From Priapulus caudatus (lineage: Eukaryota > Priapulida > Priapulimorpha > Priapulimorphida > Priapulidae): DNA of 23,904 bases. The notes beneath the pieces are model-generated. The model was not told the origin of the DNA and did no database searches. It saw only the letters and a list, made by a program, of their open reading frames with translations. The stretch covers positions 496,353 to 520,256 of the forward strand of contig NW_014577167.1 of assembly GCF_000485595.1 (NCBI RefSeq). The letters run 5' to 3'. Below are positions 9,932 to 20,155 of this stretch, piece after piece. How positions within the stretch are numbered: position 1 is the stretch's first letter; the number at the start of each line of letters is the position of its first letter. Both the position numbers and the translations under genes were made by a program.

Positions 9932-12612
9932 ATAGATGTAGATTCAGGGAAAACTAATGTAAGTTCACCCGACTAAGATTTACAAAAAATTTCGTCATTT
10001 CTTGCATTTTTGTAAATGTATGTCACACGGACGTAGTCATAACAAAAGCATTGCAGTATCGGCTAGTGCAAATACAAAACTAATCCTCGAAGCGCATTCA
10101 GGGAAGAATAGGTTTAGAGCGTTTTGTAACAAAACTGCATAATTTGATAATCATTGATCAGACTGACCCACTTTCAACAATATGGCGACAAAACGCACAC
10201 AGAACCGCCCGCACGAAATTCAGCTTTATTCGACAAATATTTGCAGAGTGGTTAAACCCCATTGTTGACTAACAGACTGACTATAACCACGGCAGGAATA
10301 CATACTCTCTCACACAAGAAGGCCAGGTGGAAAACGATAAATAATACATTTTCAAACTAGTGAGAAATTTTGAGATAAACTTCAGTATGACTTCACTACT
10401 GGATATATTCTCTCTCACTATATATAATCGAACGGACGGCGGGAAAGGAGAACAAACACGAAAATCCCCCGTTAGAACATCTTATTGACACGATAAATGT
10501 ATTTAGGTAACGAATATTGATCCCAATAAGAAGTAAACATTATACGGGTAGAAGATAGACTTTAAGGCTGCTTTCATATTTACCCAGCTTACACATCAAT
10601 ACCAGAATTCTTGCTACCTGAATAGAATCCCAGTGCGAATAGTAGTAGTGAAGTTAATTTGAACCAATTTACTCTCTGTAATTACATATAATAATCCAAC
10701 CACATTAATTGGAATCGTTATAGCTGCCGAGTATAATATAGCGCAATTTGAATTGGCAGCAGCCCTAGGCTTATAGAGATATGTAACCGGGCGGATCTAG
10801 GAATTGTTGAAATGGGCCAGACTTCGATGAATACAGAGTGGTGGGAGTGGGATGGGTGGGTACTATCTCGACAGGAGATGTTGTCAAGCAATCGTAGAGA
10901 AACTGCTCCGGATAAACCGAACAGAATACGAAATGATGCGACACAGATAAGATACTGAAAGGCAAATAAAAAGGCCAAGGAAGCGGAGGACAGGTGTGGA
11001 CGGTCCGCCGCATGCCTGCCACTGCAACGATCGCGCAGCGCGTGAAACGAAGTCACACACACATGCACTGAATATTAAATACAACGAACCACAATAACCC
11101 ACGCGCGTACACACGCTAAACACGCCAATAAAACAAACTGTAACGTCTGTTGACATACGAGCACTAATAAGTAACAGTAGAAGGATTATAGTCATCGGCG
11201 GATGTAATTAGAAGAGCAGGTGTTGCAGGTGATTCATTATAGCTATGAATCTTTGGAATACATACTCTTCAACTTCGCACATGACACCGTCATTCATAAA
11301 AAAACATGGGGGAAAAATCGGTAAATCAACGTTCAGTAACAACGTAAATGGGCGCAACTATGCTATATATGACGACAAACTAATGATGACATCATCGCAA
11401 ACAAACAGAAGAAACTCGACTAAGCTAAGTCACGTAAGCTCGACTAAACATAGTTCACGTATTTAGCGCCTTGCATAGCTGACAGCATTATAAAACCCAT
11501 TGATAAACAAAGCAGAATTAAAATTCTTCCCTACACATCTTTTTTCAGCTTCTATTAGTCAAAGTATAATTACTTAAGCCTATTAGCTACTCATTTACTC
11601 GCAAGTTTTACTTCTGGTTAAACCTACTCATATAACAGCAGCTTGACTCTAGTGAATAAAACTACACGCAGCACGTGGAAAGTTTACGCAACGTATTACG
11701 CAACAAAACACACACAGACCTGTGATTATCATTAGCGAACAGCGTTGCTTTAAGACGCGATGAATGCTTAGAAATTACTCCGTGAAACTTTTTACGCACA
11801 ACAATACACACACATGTGCAGCACAGCGAACCGGCCGAGGCTCACGGGCGCAGTAGTTAATTAACCTGTTAGTGTCAAGCGCAGATGCACTTGAGCATAA
11901 ACATTGTGTCAGCCGTCCATTCTTTTGCAGAAAGGCTGGTAAATCAGGCATGGAAACCACCATGCTCACTCCTTCAGCCAGGTGCCATGCGGCAGGTGTA
12001 TCCACATTGTGCGACACAAATCAGCCGTGTGTCCAGTTTTTAACCATCAATTAAAAACACACAGCGGCCGAGCAACGCGCTTAATGGTACACGACAGCCC
12101 GTGCAGAACACCCGATGGGAGATGGTCAGGAAATACGGGGATGAACAATAGGCGTCTACGTGCCTCTATCTGCTCTCGGCCTCCCCCGCTCGCGATTGTG
12201 TGTTCTCGGATAGCGGGCGCTGTGCAGTCGGCAGCAGCCAACGTGTGTAATTGTGCTGTCACGGGATGTCAGTTTACGCGCGGTGTCACACGTGGGAACG
12301 ACCACCTCAAGGTCGGCGGCAGTCGACGTGCGTGCCGCGCAAGCTGCCGCAGACGCGCCGGAGCTAGATGCGACTTAGATGAGAAGCGCGGGTAATCCTT
12401 TAGCGAGAAGAATCCATTCCAGATGCTACGCTTTTTGTTTGCGGCTACGATCAGCCATTATTACGGGATTACCTGGCTACTAAATCTATTATAAAATGAA
12501 CGTACCTGACGGCAGAACGACCGTCTGTAGTAAGAGACGCTCATGATCACAAGCGGCATCGTCCGCGGACTGCAAGACACTGCGATATAGCCTACGTCGC
12601 ACGCATGCTTAA
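9932..12612. other. AT-rich unique sequence, no gene recognised
   Basis: This is the longest stretch without simple repeats. The frames seen (for example 116 codons on the minus strand at 10718-11068 and 137 codons on the plus strand at 11982-12395) show no recognisable domains. A small imperfect repeat of CTCGACTAAGCTAAGTCACG and CTCGACTAAACATAGTTCACG lies at about 11417-11460. Base composition changes from AT-rich to CpG-rich at about 12060. It could hold introns or regulatory DNA, but nothing in it can be supported. Confidence 0.5.
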
Positions 12613-12745
12613 TGTGCGAGTGCGTGACTGTGTGCGCGTGTGCGTGCGAGAGTGCGTGCGTGCGTTCGTGCGTGCGTGCGTGCGTGTGAATAGCTTGTGT
12701 GTGTGTGCGTGTGTGTGCACGTGTGCGCGTGCACACATGTGTGCA
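12613..12745. repeat. (TG)n/(TGCG)n microsatellite
   Basis: Alternating TG and CG steps make up the tract, with a clean TGCG tetramer run near 12650-12688 and a TG run at about 12695-12720. It is a Z-DNA candidate by composition. The His/Thr minus-strand frame across it is an artefact. Confidence 0.93.
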
Positions 12746-13276
12746 GCGCAGACCTAACATTACTTCGGATCTATTCCCGTAAAACATTTATCCTGTAATA
12801 CGAAGCTCGCGCTCCACGGCGCAAGCAACGAAAACAGCTTATACTACAATGCCAGCCTGCAGATCAACTACCACCTCCCACCCCTCCTACGCACCCCTCC
12901 TCATCCGCTCACCCGGACAATATCCCGCTGGGGTCATGGCGAGTGTATATAGCGTAATGTCCGACGTAATGTCTCAGTAAATCTGGCCGCGGATGTGCGC
13001 TCTACATCAGCGCTCCAGCATGGCAGAGTCGACCCCGCGAGAGACTTACAGCGGCAGCGACCTCGATAAACGCTACTGTTCGACGATCAATCAGACTTCG
13101 AGTGGTTCCTCTTGTCTTCCTGCCACGCGGAGGGAGGGAGGCACTTCTCCGCTGCGCGCATCGGCCCTGCGTTCGCGCGCCGACACGCTGCGAACGGGCA
13201 GTAGCTCGCTTCCGAATTTATCTCGCACAAGGAAAGCGACTGTCTGTTGCCGCGCTACAAGCTGCTGTTTGCAAAC
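12746..13276. other. CpG-rich spacer, no gene supported
   Basis: GC-rich sequence with frequent CpG. A 223-codon plus-strand frame begins at 12993 and runs on into the CACG repeats. Its non-repetitive first 100 codons are Ser/Arg/Thr-rich and match nothing I recognise, so I do not call a gene. Confidence 0.45.
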
Positions 13277-13312
13277 CGCGAGTAACAACGCGAGTAACAC
13301 CGCGAGTAAACA
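13277..13312 (+). repeat. Three tandem copies of a 12-base unit
   Basis: CGCGAGTAACAA, CGCGAGTAACAC and CGCGAGTAAACA follow one another exactly, immediately upstream of a CA run. Confidence 0.9.
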
Positions 13313-13640
13313 CGTCACACACACACACACACACACACACCCACGCACGGCACGCGCGCGCACGAGCTTACCCCAGACGCCCACGCACGCACAGCCGGGC
13401 GCAGTCACTCACCACACAGCAACGCGCAGCACGGCACACACAACAACGAGCAGTCACCGACGCAGGCGCACGCGCACGCACGCACGGCACGGCTACGCAC
13501 GCACGCACACAGCAACACTAGCACACTCGCACGCACACACACTCGCCGACATCGCAACACGGTCGCTCGCCACCAACACACTGACGCACACTCGCTCGGC
13601 CTACGGCCCGCGCCACAGCAGCGCGACGGCAACACACATC
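13313..13640. repeat. CA run followed by degenerate CACG/GCACGCAC-rich region
   Basis: A (CA)n run at about 13315-13343 passes into 300 bases rich in CACGCACG, CACACA and GGCACG blocks broken up by CpG-rich unique bases. The tract carries long overlapping frames on both strands (for example 139 codons at 13102-13521). Their His/Thr/Arg and Cys/Val/Arg composition comes directly from the repeat. Confidence 0.85.
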
Positions 13641-14276
13641 GGCGTGCGTGGCATCGCATGCTGACCGTTAGATCGCTGCCGCACAACCGGCAGCCTTGTG
13701 CCCTACAAAGGACGAGGAGGCGAGCGCAAACGGACCGGCCTATGTGTGCCATCAGCAGGAAAACATATACGGCGCGAGATCTTGCGGAAGTTTCCGTGAA
13801 ACTGACGATCGCGCACGGGCAAAACAGCAGTGACTGTCAGGCTACGTCGTGCGTGCGGTGGTCGGCCTCACCGAGGTGATGGATAGCTGTCTTGTTATTT
13901 ACCGAAAGGCCTGTACGTAACAAGGCGACTAGAGGCGTAATAACTGTAAAATCATGACACAGTGACCGGAGTGATTTAAGCGAGATTCAATACGAACAAC
14001 AACGAATACACATCGTAGATATGACATCATAACTAAAGGCATAATTTCGACGCATCGATTATGCCAAAGTTGACGAATGCTAACAGTACACTGGCACGCT
14101 TGTGTAGTTAATAAGTACACTTACCGTTCATAGGCCAAACCGCGTATAGTTTTGTCCAATATCACTCGCTTAATTCACTAGAAATGTCTAATTGAATATC
14201 CGCTAAATTTTGGTAATCTGGCGACACGAAGCGAAATTTATGGTCCAACAAAAATAAACATCGAGTTCGGTGTCGG
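13641..14276. other. CpG-rich to mixed unique sequence, no gene recognised
   Basis: Only frames under 75 codons occur. The CpG density of the upstream tract falls off after about 13900. The stretch leads to the CRE at 14277 and could be 5' flanking DNA of the candidate exon downstream; that is inference only. Confidence 0.45.
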
Positions 14277-14284
14277 TGACGTCA
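14277..14284. promoter_or_regulatory. Perfect CRE octamer (TGACGTCA) upstream of a candidate first exon
   Basis: The CREB/ATF consensus palindrome lies in the context GGTGACGTCACATG, about 300 bases upstream of the ATG at 14575. CRE sites within a few hundred bases of a start are common in animal promoters. The link depends on the downstream candidate being real. Confidence 0.35.
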
Positions 14285-14574
14285 CATGTTGACTTAACGA
14301 TGTTGAGCACGAATTGTTTGTTTCCGGGTAATTGTTTTGCCGTAGTGTTTATTATTTTGCGCTAGTTGCCACATATTATATGTTTGCTCTGTAATTGCTC
14401 AAAGACGTAAGTTGCATTTTTCCTCGAATCCCAAAGGTAAAACCATAACGTACGGATGCCACTCAGACTACGAAGGATCGAATCGATGCGCGGCCGGAGC
14501 ATACGTGCGCGAAAATGTCCGGCTGCACTATAATCTGTATGAGCCCGCCTCAAGTTCGTGGCCGTTACAGCCGC

Positions 14575-14748
14575 ATGGCGGTTTGTAATAGCTGTCAACA
14601 ACCGATTTTCTTGGACTGGCCGGATGTTCAATTAGACATTTCTAGTAACCAGAGTGATATTGGACAAACTAATACGGCCGTTTTGGTCTATAAGTGTAAT
14701 GTACTTTTACTACACAAGGTGGCCAGTTTTACTGTATCATTTCGTTAA
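14575..14748 (+). CDS. Tentative exon with a Beclin-1-like N-terminal CxxC motif
   Basis: The frame from this ATG begins MAVCNSCQQPIFLD and runs 57 codons to a TAA. Beclin-1/Atg6 proteins, the PI3-kinase complex subunits that start autophagosome formation, begin with a short segment ending in CxxC, then xQ/xP, then LD, within their first 15-30 residues; this frame matches that spacing. A CAG ends at 14570, just before the ATG, so an acceptor with a 5'UTR intron is possible, although the pyrimidine tract is poor. The frame also extends upstream to an ATG at 14515. If it is a real first coding exon, a donor must lie before the stop; GT candidates near 14644, 14695 and 14721 are weak, and I cannot choose one. 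I found no later Beclin exon (coiled coil or C-terminal domain) in the 9 kb downstream. A chance match of a short motif is quite possible. Confidence 0.2.
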   Translation: MAVCNSCQQPIFLDWPDVQLDISSNQSDIGQTNTAVLVYKCNVLLLHKVASFTVSFR

Positions 14749-15023
14749 AATTGCCATAATCGATGGTCGACATTATCTGCCTTTAGATGTGTAAACATTC
14801 GAATACGGTGTGCGGAGAAAAAAATAAGATGGTTGTGAAATTGCGCGAGACAGTACAATAGCAACGACCTTTCCCGCTAGGAGCCAAGTTCTGAGGATTA
14901 TATGCGCGCTCTCCCAAGGGCATACTCTAAATTACCAGCTGATGAGAAGGCGCACTAACTAATCTTCAACGCAGATAACGGGTTTAAGCCGTCATCTCTA
15001 ATGAAGCTATTAGACGAACGATT
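14749..15023. other. Unique spacer, nothing recognised
   Basis: No repeat, exon or RNA gene is visible between the tentative exon and the CTG-rich region. Confidence 0.5.
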
Positions 15024-15362
15024 GCTGGCTGTTTGCTGCTGTCTCTACGCAGCATCCGCTACTGCTGCTACTACTGCGCTGGCTGCTGCCTGCTCTGCTG
15101 TTACGTGTGTCTCTATTATTGTTACTTGTGTTTCTAGACTTTAGTGCTACTTCTGTTAGCTGCTGATAGCGGATACTGATGTTTTCTACTTTTACAGTTG
15201 CTGTTGTAGTTGTTCATTGTTTGCTGCTGCTTGCTGCTGCTGCTGCTGGCCACTGCTGCCTCACCGCTACTGTTGTTTGCTGATGCTTGCTGCCTGCTGT
15301 TTACCTGACTGGCGCCGGTTCCGTCGCCGCCACTGCTGCTGCTGCCGCTGCTTGCTGTTTGC
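15024..15362 (+). repeat. Interrupted CTG/TGC-rich region
   Basis: About 340 bases are dense in CTG/TGC triplets. They are interrupted by TTGCTG, CTACTG and TCTGTTA blocks, and the longest pure run is about 17 bases near 15232-15248. No frame stays open through it on either strand in a way that suggests coding poly-Gln, poly-Leu or poly-Ala. It resembles a degenerate triplet minisatellite. Confidence 0.85.
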
Positions 15363-16224
15363 TCTCTCCGGATAACATGCCAGCATGCCAGAAACCGTAC
15401 TAGTGACAGAGCATGCGACTCATTTTACCTGCGATCAGGAAAGGCCTAACAGTTGTTCGTGTCATGGTGCAGGTGTGATTCGCAAAGAACGATGCGCTTG
15501 AGCAGCGTACCAAAGAACGAGGCAGCTAATCTACGGGCTAATTATAGGCACCGACCTGATTGACGTGAAAGCCGAAATACATAGTTTTACTTTTTAGGGC
15601 GGCGGCATTTGTTGACCTAGGCAGTTTAATCTCGAATTACGCAGCGGGCTGGTTGTTTGCTTTAAGATGCGCTATTTTCCAAGACCGCCGCAGATGGCTT
15701 TTCTGGAAACGTCAATAAACCGACGCAGCGGTGGAGCAGTGCATTTTTGGTGATATACCGCGGCCGCTGGCCCCCGAGTCGCATGAAAAATATGACACTG
15801 TGTCAAGTTGTTGCGAGTCCAATAAAATAAACCACCCGAAAACCGGTTAATACAGCTACGCTGCTCCCGCAATAACATCGGATTTGCCATTCACAAACGG
15901 GAAGACGTGATGGCCCGGTCCAGTCCGCTCACGCCACAGTAAGCGGTCGCACGAATTACCCCGCCTGTGCGGTAAAAAGACGAGAGGAGAGTTTATGGTT
16001 GGCCGTGCAGCCATAGTTTGACTGGCTGCTTATTCTACGATGCTGTTGATTTATTCACGAGCACCGGAGATAATGCGCGAACATAGCGGCACCCAGTAAT
16101 TTCGGCCTCACTCCTATTTAACCAACCGACTTGCTCTTGTTTAATAGTGTGGGCCATAGTAACAGGTGCCTCCACGATCGTGGCTCGCCCGCCGACCCCA
16201 TGCACACAACGCCCCGTACATCCC
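15363..16224. other. Unique sequence, no gene recognised
   Basis: CATGCCAGCATGCCAG near 15377-15392 is a short tandem 8-mer. The short minus-strand frames at 15672-15890 and 16035-16241 match nothing I know. Otherwise no structure is visible. Confidence 0.5.
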
Positions 16225-16620
16225 AACTCAGGCTCTCTCATGCGCCTCTCCCTCTCAGTCTCTATATATATCTATTTCTCTGTCCTCTCTCATTCTCTCT
16301 CGGCTCTCTCTCTTTCGAATCCATTCTCTCTCTTCATCTCCGTCTCTCTCTCTCCTGCTCCCTCGTTGCTCGGTCTCCCGCCGCTTTCCCTCCCTCTTCT
16401 CTCTCGTTCTCTCTCTCTTCTCTCTCGCACCGCTTTTCCTGCTCTCTCATCTCTCGCACCCTCTTCCCCTCTCTCTCTCTTCGTGCCTCTCCTCTCTCCC
16501 GGCCGTCTCTCGCTGCGTCGTCTTTGTCTCGGTCTCTTTCTCTACCACCTTTCCTTCCTCCCTCTCCACCCTTCCTCCTGCCAATCTTTGACCTCTCTAT
16601 CCGTGTACCCCCGTTCCCCA
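16225..16620. repeat. CT-rich degenerate pyrimidine tract
   Basis: Nearly 400 bases are predominantly C and T on the plus strand (CTCTCT, CTCTCGCACC, CCCTCTTC blocks) with scattered G. It resembles a decayed version of the 2626-2895 tract. All three plus-strand frames stay open for 140-186 codons across it, and the minus strand gives a 100-codon Arg/Glu frame. Frames open on both strands with matching composition bias mark these as artefacts. Confidence 0.9.
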
Positions 16621-17858
16621 TTTCTCCTACTCGCATTCACGCACGCCATGATAACAAATTAACATATTTAGATCTGGTGCACAACACTTGACTGTCACGT
16701 ACGGAAACCACCATAACAGACTATTACTCTGTACAATGACTCCTACATTCCTGTTTTCCTGTGAGTCTCGTTTGCCCTTCCTGCTTGTGTATTTTTAGGA
16801 GTTATCGGTTTAATGTTTCAGGGACAACCGGCTGTTTGACAGTAAATCCGACTGCTTGCTTGCAAAAAAGCTAAAACGTCTAAGAATTAGGCTCTGTCTC
16901 GCAGAATCTGAATTCGCGCGTTTCCTGGTGCGAGAGCAAACGCGATGGACGCACGAAGCAGATTGCAGTCAAACGCTGACAATGACAAAGGCGTTGTTGT
17001 GATGTTGAGACACAGTCTTGCCTTGAAACATTCCGACTGTAACTGTCCCAAATATCGTAATCCCAAATCTCAACATTGCCAATTAGCTCATCAAGCCTTC
17101 TCTTACTTTTGTCGTCTCATTGATGCTATAGGTTATTTTAATAATTTCCCAGCGAGATGACAAGCATCCTGTCGACCGTCTCAGATGCGCACGTGAAACT
17201 ATCGAACCCGTCTGAGTTAGCCGCCGCGTATTGGCCACTCCTGCTCTGTGTTTATCTTCAGAATTCCAACACTTTTGAAACGCTTGACTCGAAGACAAAC
17301 GTGTCCTCTGTTCTTGCCGAATGCGTCTACACGCTGCGAATGGCGATCAGTAGACATTAAAATATGATAGACGGTGTGAGAGATGACGGAGATTTGAGCG
17401 AGCGTGGCATCCCTGCAGGCGAGAATAAACAGGCGCGGGAGTGTTGCAGAATGTATAACCGTAGGCTGTCGCTGGCAACGTGATCTTTTCTTGACGTTCA
17501 AATTACAACGTTAGAGAACGAGAGAAATCTCAGTCTACGATGTGAACTGAAAAATACTCGGAGAATGAAACAATTAATGGTGGTTGCGCAGTGAGGTTTA
17601 TTTAGGCTTATTCACGGCTAAAATAAATTGGGTATAGATTTGCTGTGTGGGATGACTATATTGAGACCAACGAATCCTTGCCTAAGGGTGCAGAGAAGAA
17701 TTGGAATGCAATTCAGAGCGAACGAGCTGAAGATTCCTGAATATTGAGTTAGAATTAGCGTTGCGGAAATTCGCAACTGGTCAGCATACACTACGGAGCT
17801 GAACATGGCGAGCAACAAAATGCGCGTTCAACACACCGAATCGCCCAAAGAGTTTTGG
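16621..17858. other. Unique sequence, no gene recognised
   Basis: Frames of 60-94 codons overlap on both strands, and none has a recognisable domain. No simple repeats are present. Confidence 0.5.
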
Positions 17859-18063
17859 TAAATTTTCAACTGAATAACTCTAATCTGTGGAAGCCTTGTC
17901 ATTTCTAATAGAATCGAAAAGAGGCCTTGTAAGTATAACTAGTACAAATAGTTAAAACGGTCTTTTACTGTAAATTATCTACTGAGTAACTCGAGATTTT
18001 GGTAGCCTTACCATTTTGAATAAAATTGTGAAGAAACCTTGTGAGTATAAAGTACTAATAAAA
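17859..18063 (+). repeat. Diverged tandem duplication with a 112-bp period
   Basis: Unit 1 starts at 17859 (TAAATTTTCAACTGAATAAC) and unit 2 at 17971 (TAAATTATCTACTGAGTAAC). They stay colinear through GAAGCCTTGTCATTT against GTAGCCTTACCATTT and CCTTGTAAGTATAA against CCTTGTGAGTATAA. I estimate identity at about 70-75% by eye. The function is unknown; it may be two remnants of a satellite-like unit. Confidence 0.8.
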
Positions 18064-18475
18064 TTCCACGATACTGGTTTCCGAGAAATCGTTTGAAGAG
18101 TTTTAACATTTTACTGAAAATGAATCACGAACAATTCTAGAAACATGCCATAACTAATTTTCATCGATTGTCAGTATGACGATTTAATGTAAAACATTAT
18201 TATCAACTTTCATACGTTACTGCACGTGTTTGCATATACGCAGTGGCTATACGCGTCCAGTCATCCATTGCAAAGCTCAGCACAGATTCCCAAATCCACG
18301 TCACGATTAGGCCACGCCACCTTTCAAATCGTTGATTTTACTGGATTTATTATTGCTTCAAAAGTCACATTTTTTTGATGAAATACCTAAAGATAAGTAA
18401 TATTATGGTAAAAACTTATTGTTTATTGTTTTTTTACTGAAAAAATATAGTTGGGTTCACATAAGAAACATATGA
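18064..18475. other. AT-rich unique sequence, nothing recognised
   Basis: The sequence contains T-rich and A-rich runs (for example around 18370-18445). No frame or structure can be supported. Confidence 0.5.
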
Positions 18476-18524
18476 CCGGACGCGTAGCCTGGAAGCTGGC
18501 CGTCCGGTAACCGGACGCGTAGCC
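18476..18524. repeat. Paired 14-mer with a 17-nt GC-rich palindrome
   Basis: CCGGACGCGTAGCC occurs at 18476-18489 and again at 18511-18524 (period 35). Between and overlapping them, CGTCCGGTAACCGGACG (18501-18517) is a perfect 8-bp inverted repeat around a single central base. It stands out as a CpG-rich island in AT-rich surroundings. It may be an element end or a protein-binding site; I cannot tell which. Confidence 0.75.
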
Positions 18525-19142
18525 ACGGCCTTGCATATAATACTCTTAGCACAATACAATGTGATCCTACTATTTCTATGGAGAAATGTACTGCTGTACA
18601 ACCTACCTAACTATAGACTAAGAGACAGGTATACAAGGCAACATTTTGTGGGCGTATTAGTAAAATTGATATCCATCGAATGTGACGGAAAAGCTGCGGT
18701 TAAAAAAAGCTATCACAAAAAAGTCAACATGATTCACAGCATGCGGCATGCAGCTGTGTTTACATACTGAAGGTAGTGTGACCAGATAGGTTGGCAATCA
18801 CCTAAGGGCATATGTGCTCTAACAGCACAATGTAAGTCAACAAACGTTGATGTTAATATCAGAAGTGAATTGAATCGCACAAGAAAAATCTTTAGCACCA
18901 TAAAAGCCATGTACTCTATTGATGAAAGGTATGCCTGATGCAGACGAAAAAAACGACACGAGCAAAAACATTCTAACAATAAATGACAAAGCCTGGTGTG
19001 TTCTTCCTCCATTAAAATCATGTATACAAAAAACAAGGGCAGCCTCGTTTCGCACGCCAAGTTGTCAGATATCGCAACAGTCACTAAGTGGAATTTCTAT
19101 TCCGGTTAATAGATAACGGTTTTGGTGTCGATAGCATATTTA
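18525..19142. other. Unique sequence, no gene recognised
   Basis: A 79-codon plus-strand frame (18531-18770) and overlapping minus-strand frames (18734-19084) show no convincing family motif. The region could contain a decayed element, but I could not identify reverse transcriptase or transposase landmarks. Confidence 0.45.
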
Positions 19143-19190
19143 ACTAGACAGAGGGCACTCACGGAGAGTGCATACCTCCGCCAGCATGTA
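19143..19190 (-). mobile_element. End of a dispersed repeat (GGCGGAGGTATGCACTCT-type tail)
   Basis: Read on the minus strand, this piece gives TGGCGGAGGTATGCACTCTC, then a GAGTGC hairpin partner, then TCTAGTTAA. GCACTC (19155-19160) and GAGTGC (19166-19171) form a perfect 6-bp hairpin. From memory, this combination resembles a tail motif in dispersed repeats of aquatic animals; I could not check this. An inverted copy of its TACCTCCGCCA (19173-19183) occurs as TGGCGGAGGTA at 19366-19376. Confidence 0.5.
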
Positions 19191-19223
19191 ACATGTATGT
19201 GTATAACAGCTGGCTCGCTGCTG

Positions 19224-19296
19224 GCTGCTGCTGACTGGACGCCCCAAGGCGAGCTGCTGCTGACTCGACGCCTTAAGGCGAGCTGCTGCTGAATCG
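19224..19296 (+). repeat. 29-bp minisatellite, about 2.5 units
   Basis: GCTGCTGCTGA recurs at 19224, 19253 and 19282, exactly 29 bases apart. Each intervening block carries CGCC..AAGGCG, and the second is the perfect 12-base palindrome CGCCTTAAGGCG (19269-19280). The ~0.9-kb flanking direct repeat begins inside this minisatellite: the second copy starts at the same palindrome (22960-22971). Confidence 0.9.
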
Positions 19297-19318
19297 ATCG
19301 CGCAAACACTAGTGGCTA

Positions 19319-19345
19319 CACACACACACACGAACACACACACGA
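19319..19345. repeat. Short (CA)n microsatellite
   Basis: CA dinucleotides are interrupted once by CGAA. The second copy (about 23009-23022) is shorter. Confidence 0.9.
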
Positions 19346-19975
19346 GACCGATTACATTACCTCATTGGCGGAGGTAAATATTGCGATGCGACGGCGATAA
19401 ATGAACGACACTAAAACGGTATAGGTGGCATCAAGATTGGTGGCATGTCAGGTTGGCTAGAATTTGACTACTAACACATAAACTCATTTATGAAGATATT
19501 ATAACCAATATAAGCATTCTATGTCGAATAAATCCCACGGTGACAGAGGCTGTCACGCCTCGAATATAACCCAGAATTCGCCCGATATGGGTTTCATCAT
19601 GGATACACCGATCATGGGTGTGGTATACAATGAAACAACTTAAGATTCGAAACCTGAGAACGCATCACGAGTGACACGCAGCTTTCGATTAGGTCTCTGA
19701 TCGAACTGCCCCCGAAAAAATACCTGAATCGGAAACTAAATTAATCGCAGCGGGGATTTTCTTAGCGAATTCACGCCCCCACAAGGTCGCGTATGTACGT
19801 CATTGGAATCCGTTTGTATAAGCCGGCCTTCTCGATCCGTCACCCTGCCGTAAAGGCAGGCAGGCTCGCAAGCCGTAGAACATACATGCGTACAATACCA
19901 GCCGTGACAGATGCGCGGTGGGCACCGGTAGCAATCCCCTGTATTGGCAGTCAACTCAGAATCCGTGCGTGCGGG

Positions 19976-20118
19976 CACACATGCACACACACACTCACGC
20001 ACACGCACGCACGCACACACACATACACTCACGCACGCACATACACACACCGCACACGCGCACGCACGCACGCACGCACGCACACACACGCACGCACGCA
20101 CACACACACACACACACA
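19976..20118. repeat. (CA)n/(CACG)n microsatellite next to the palindrome
   Basis: Long alternating CA, CACG and CGCA steps end about 40 bases before the palindrome's left tip. The corresponding tract in copy 2 is at 23680-23850 and is heavily interrupted. Confidence 0.95.
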
Positions 20119-20155
20119 AACATACAATACACTCGGTTGTATTATTAAAGATTCT

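Larger units (their letters stand above)
19263..20155 (+). repeat. Flanking direct repeat, copy 1 (left of the palindrome)
   Basis: About 0.89 kb that recurs in the same orientation immediately right of the palindrome (22954-23904). Landmarks shared in order: the CGCCTTAAGGCG palindrome, AATCGATCGCGC, a CA patch, GATGCGACGGCGATAAATGA, a perfect 17-nt hairpin palindrome GTGACAGAGGCTGTCAC (19540-19556), CATTGGAATCCGTTTGTATA (19801), and a CA/CACG tract at 19976-20118. No coding frame is convincing: the 127-130 codon frames through the tract are composition artefacts. This copy is clean, whereas copy 2 is full of single-base insertions. Confidence 0.9.

Noticed and set aside
12993-13664. Longest open frame in the window, 223 codons on the plus strand
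   Set aside because: Its second half is translated CACG/CA repeat (His/Thr/Arg), frames on the opposite strand are also open there, and the first half shows no family motif.
16131-16691. 186-codon frame, with 171- and 141-codon frames overlapping it
   Set aside because: All three plus-strand frames and one minus-strand frame are open through a CT-rich tract, so openness reflects composition and not coding.
18837-19084. Possible decayed reverse-transcriptase or nuclease fragment
   Set aside because: No catalytic motif or recognisable block could be found in any frame; only loose residue similarity.
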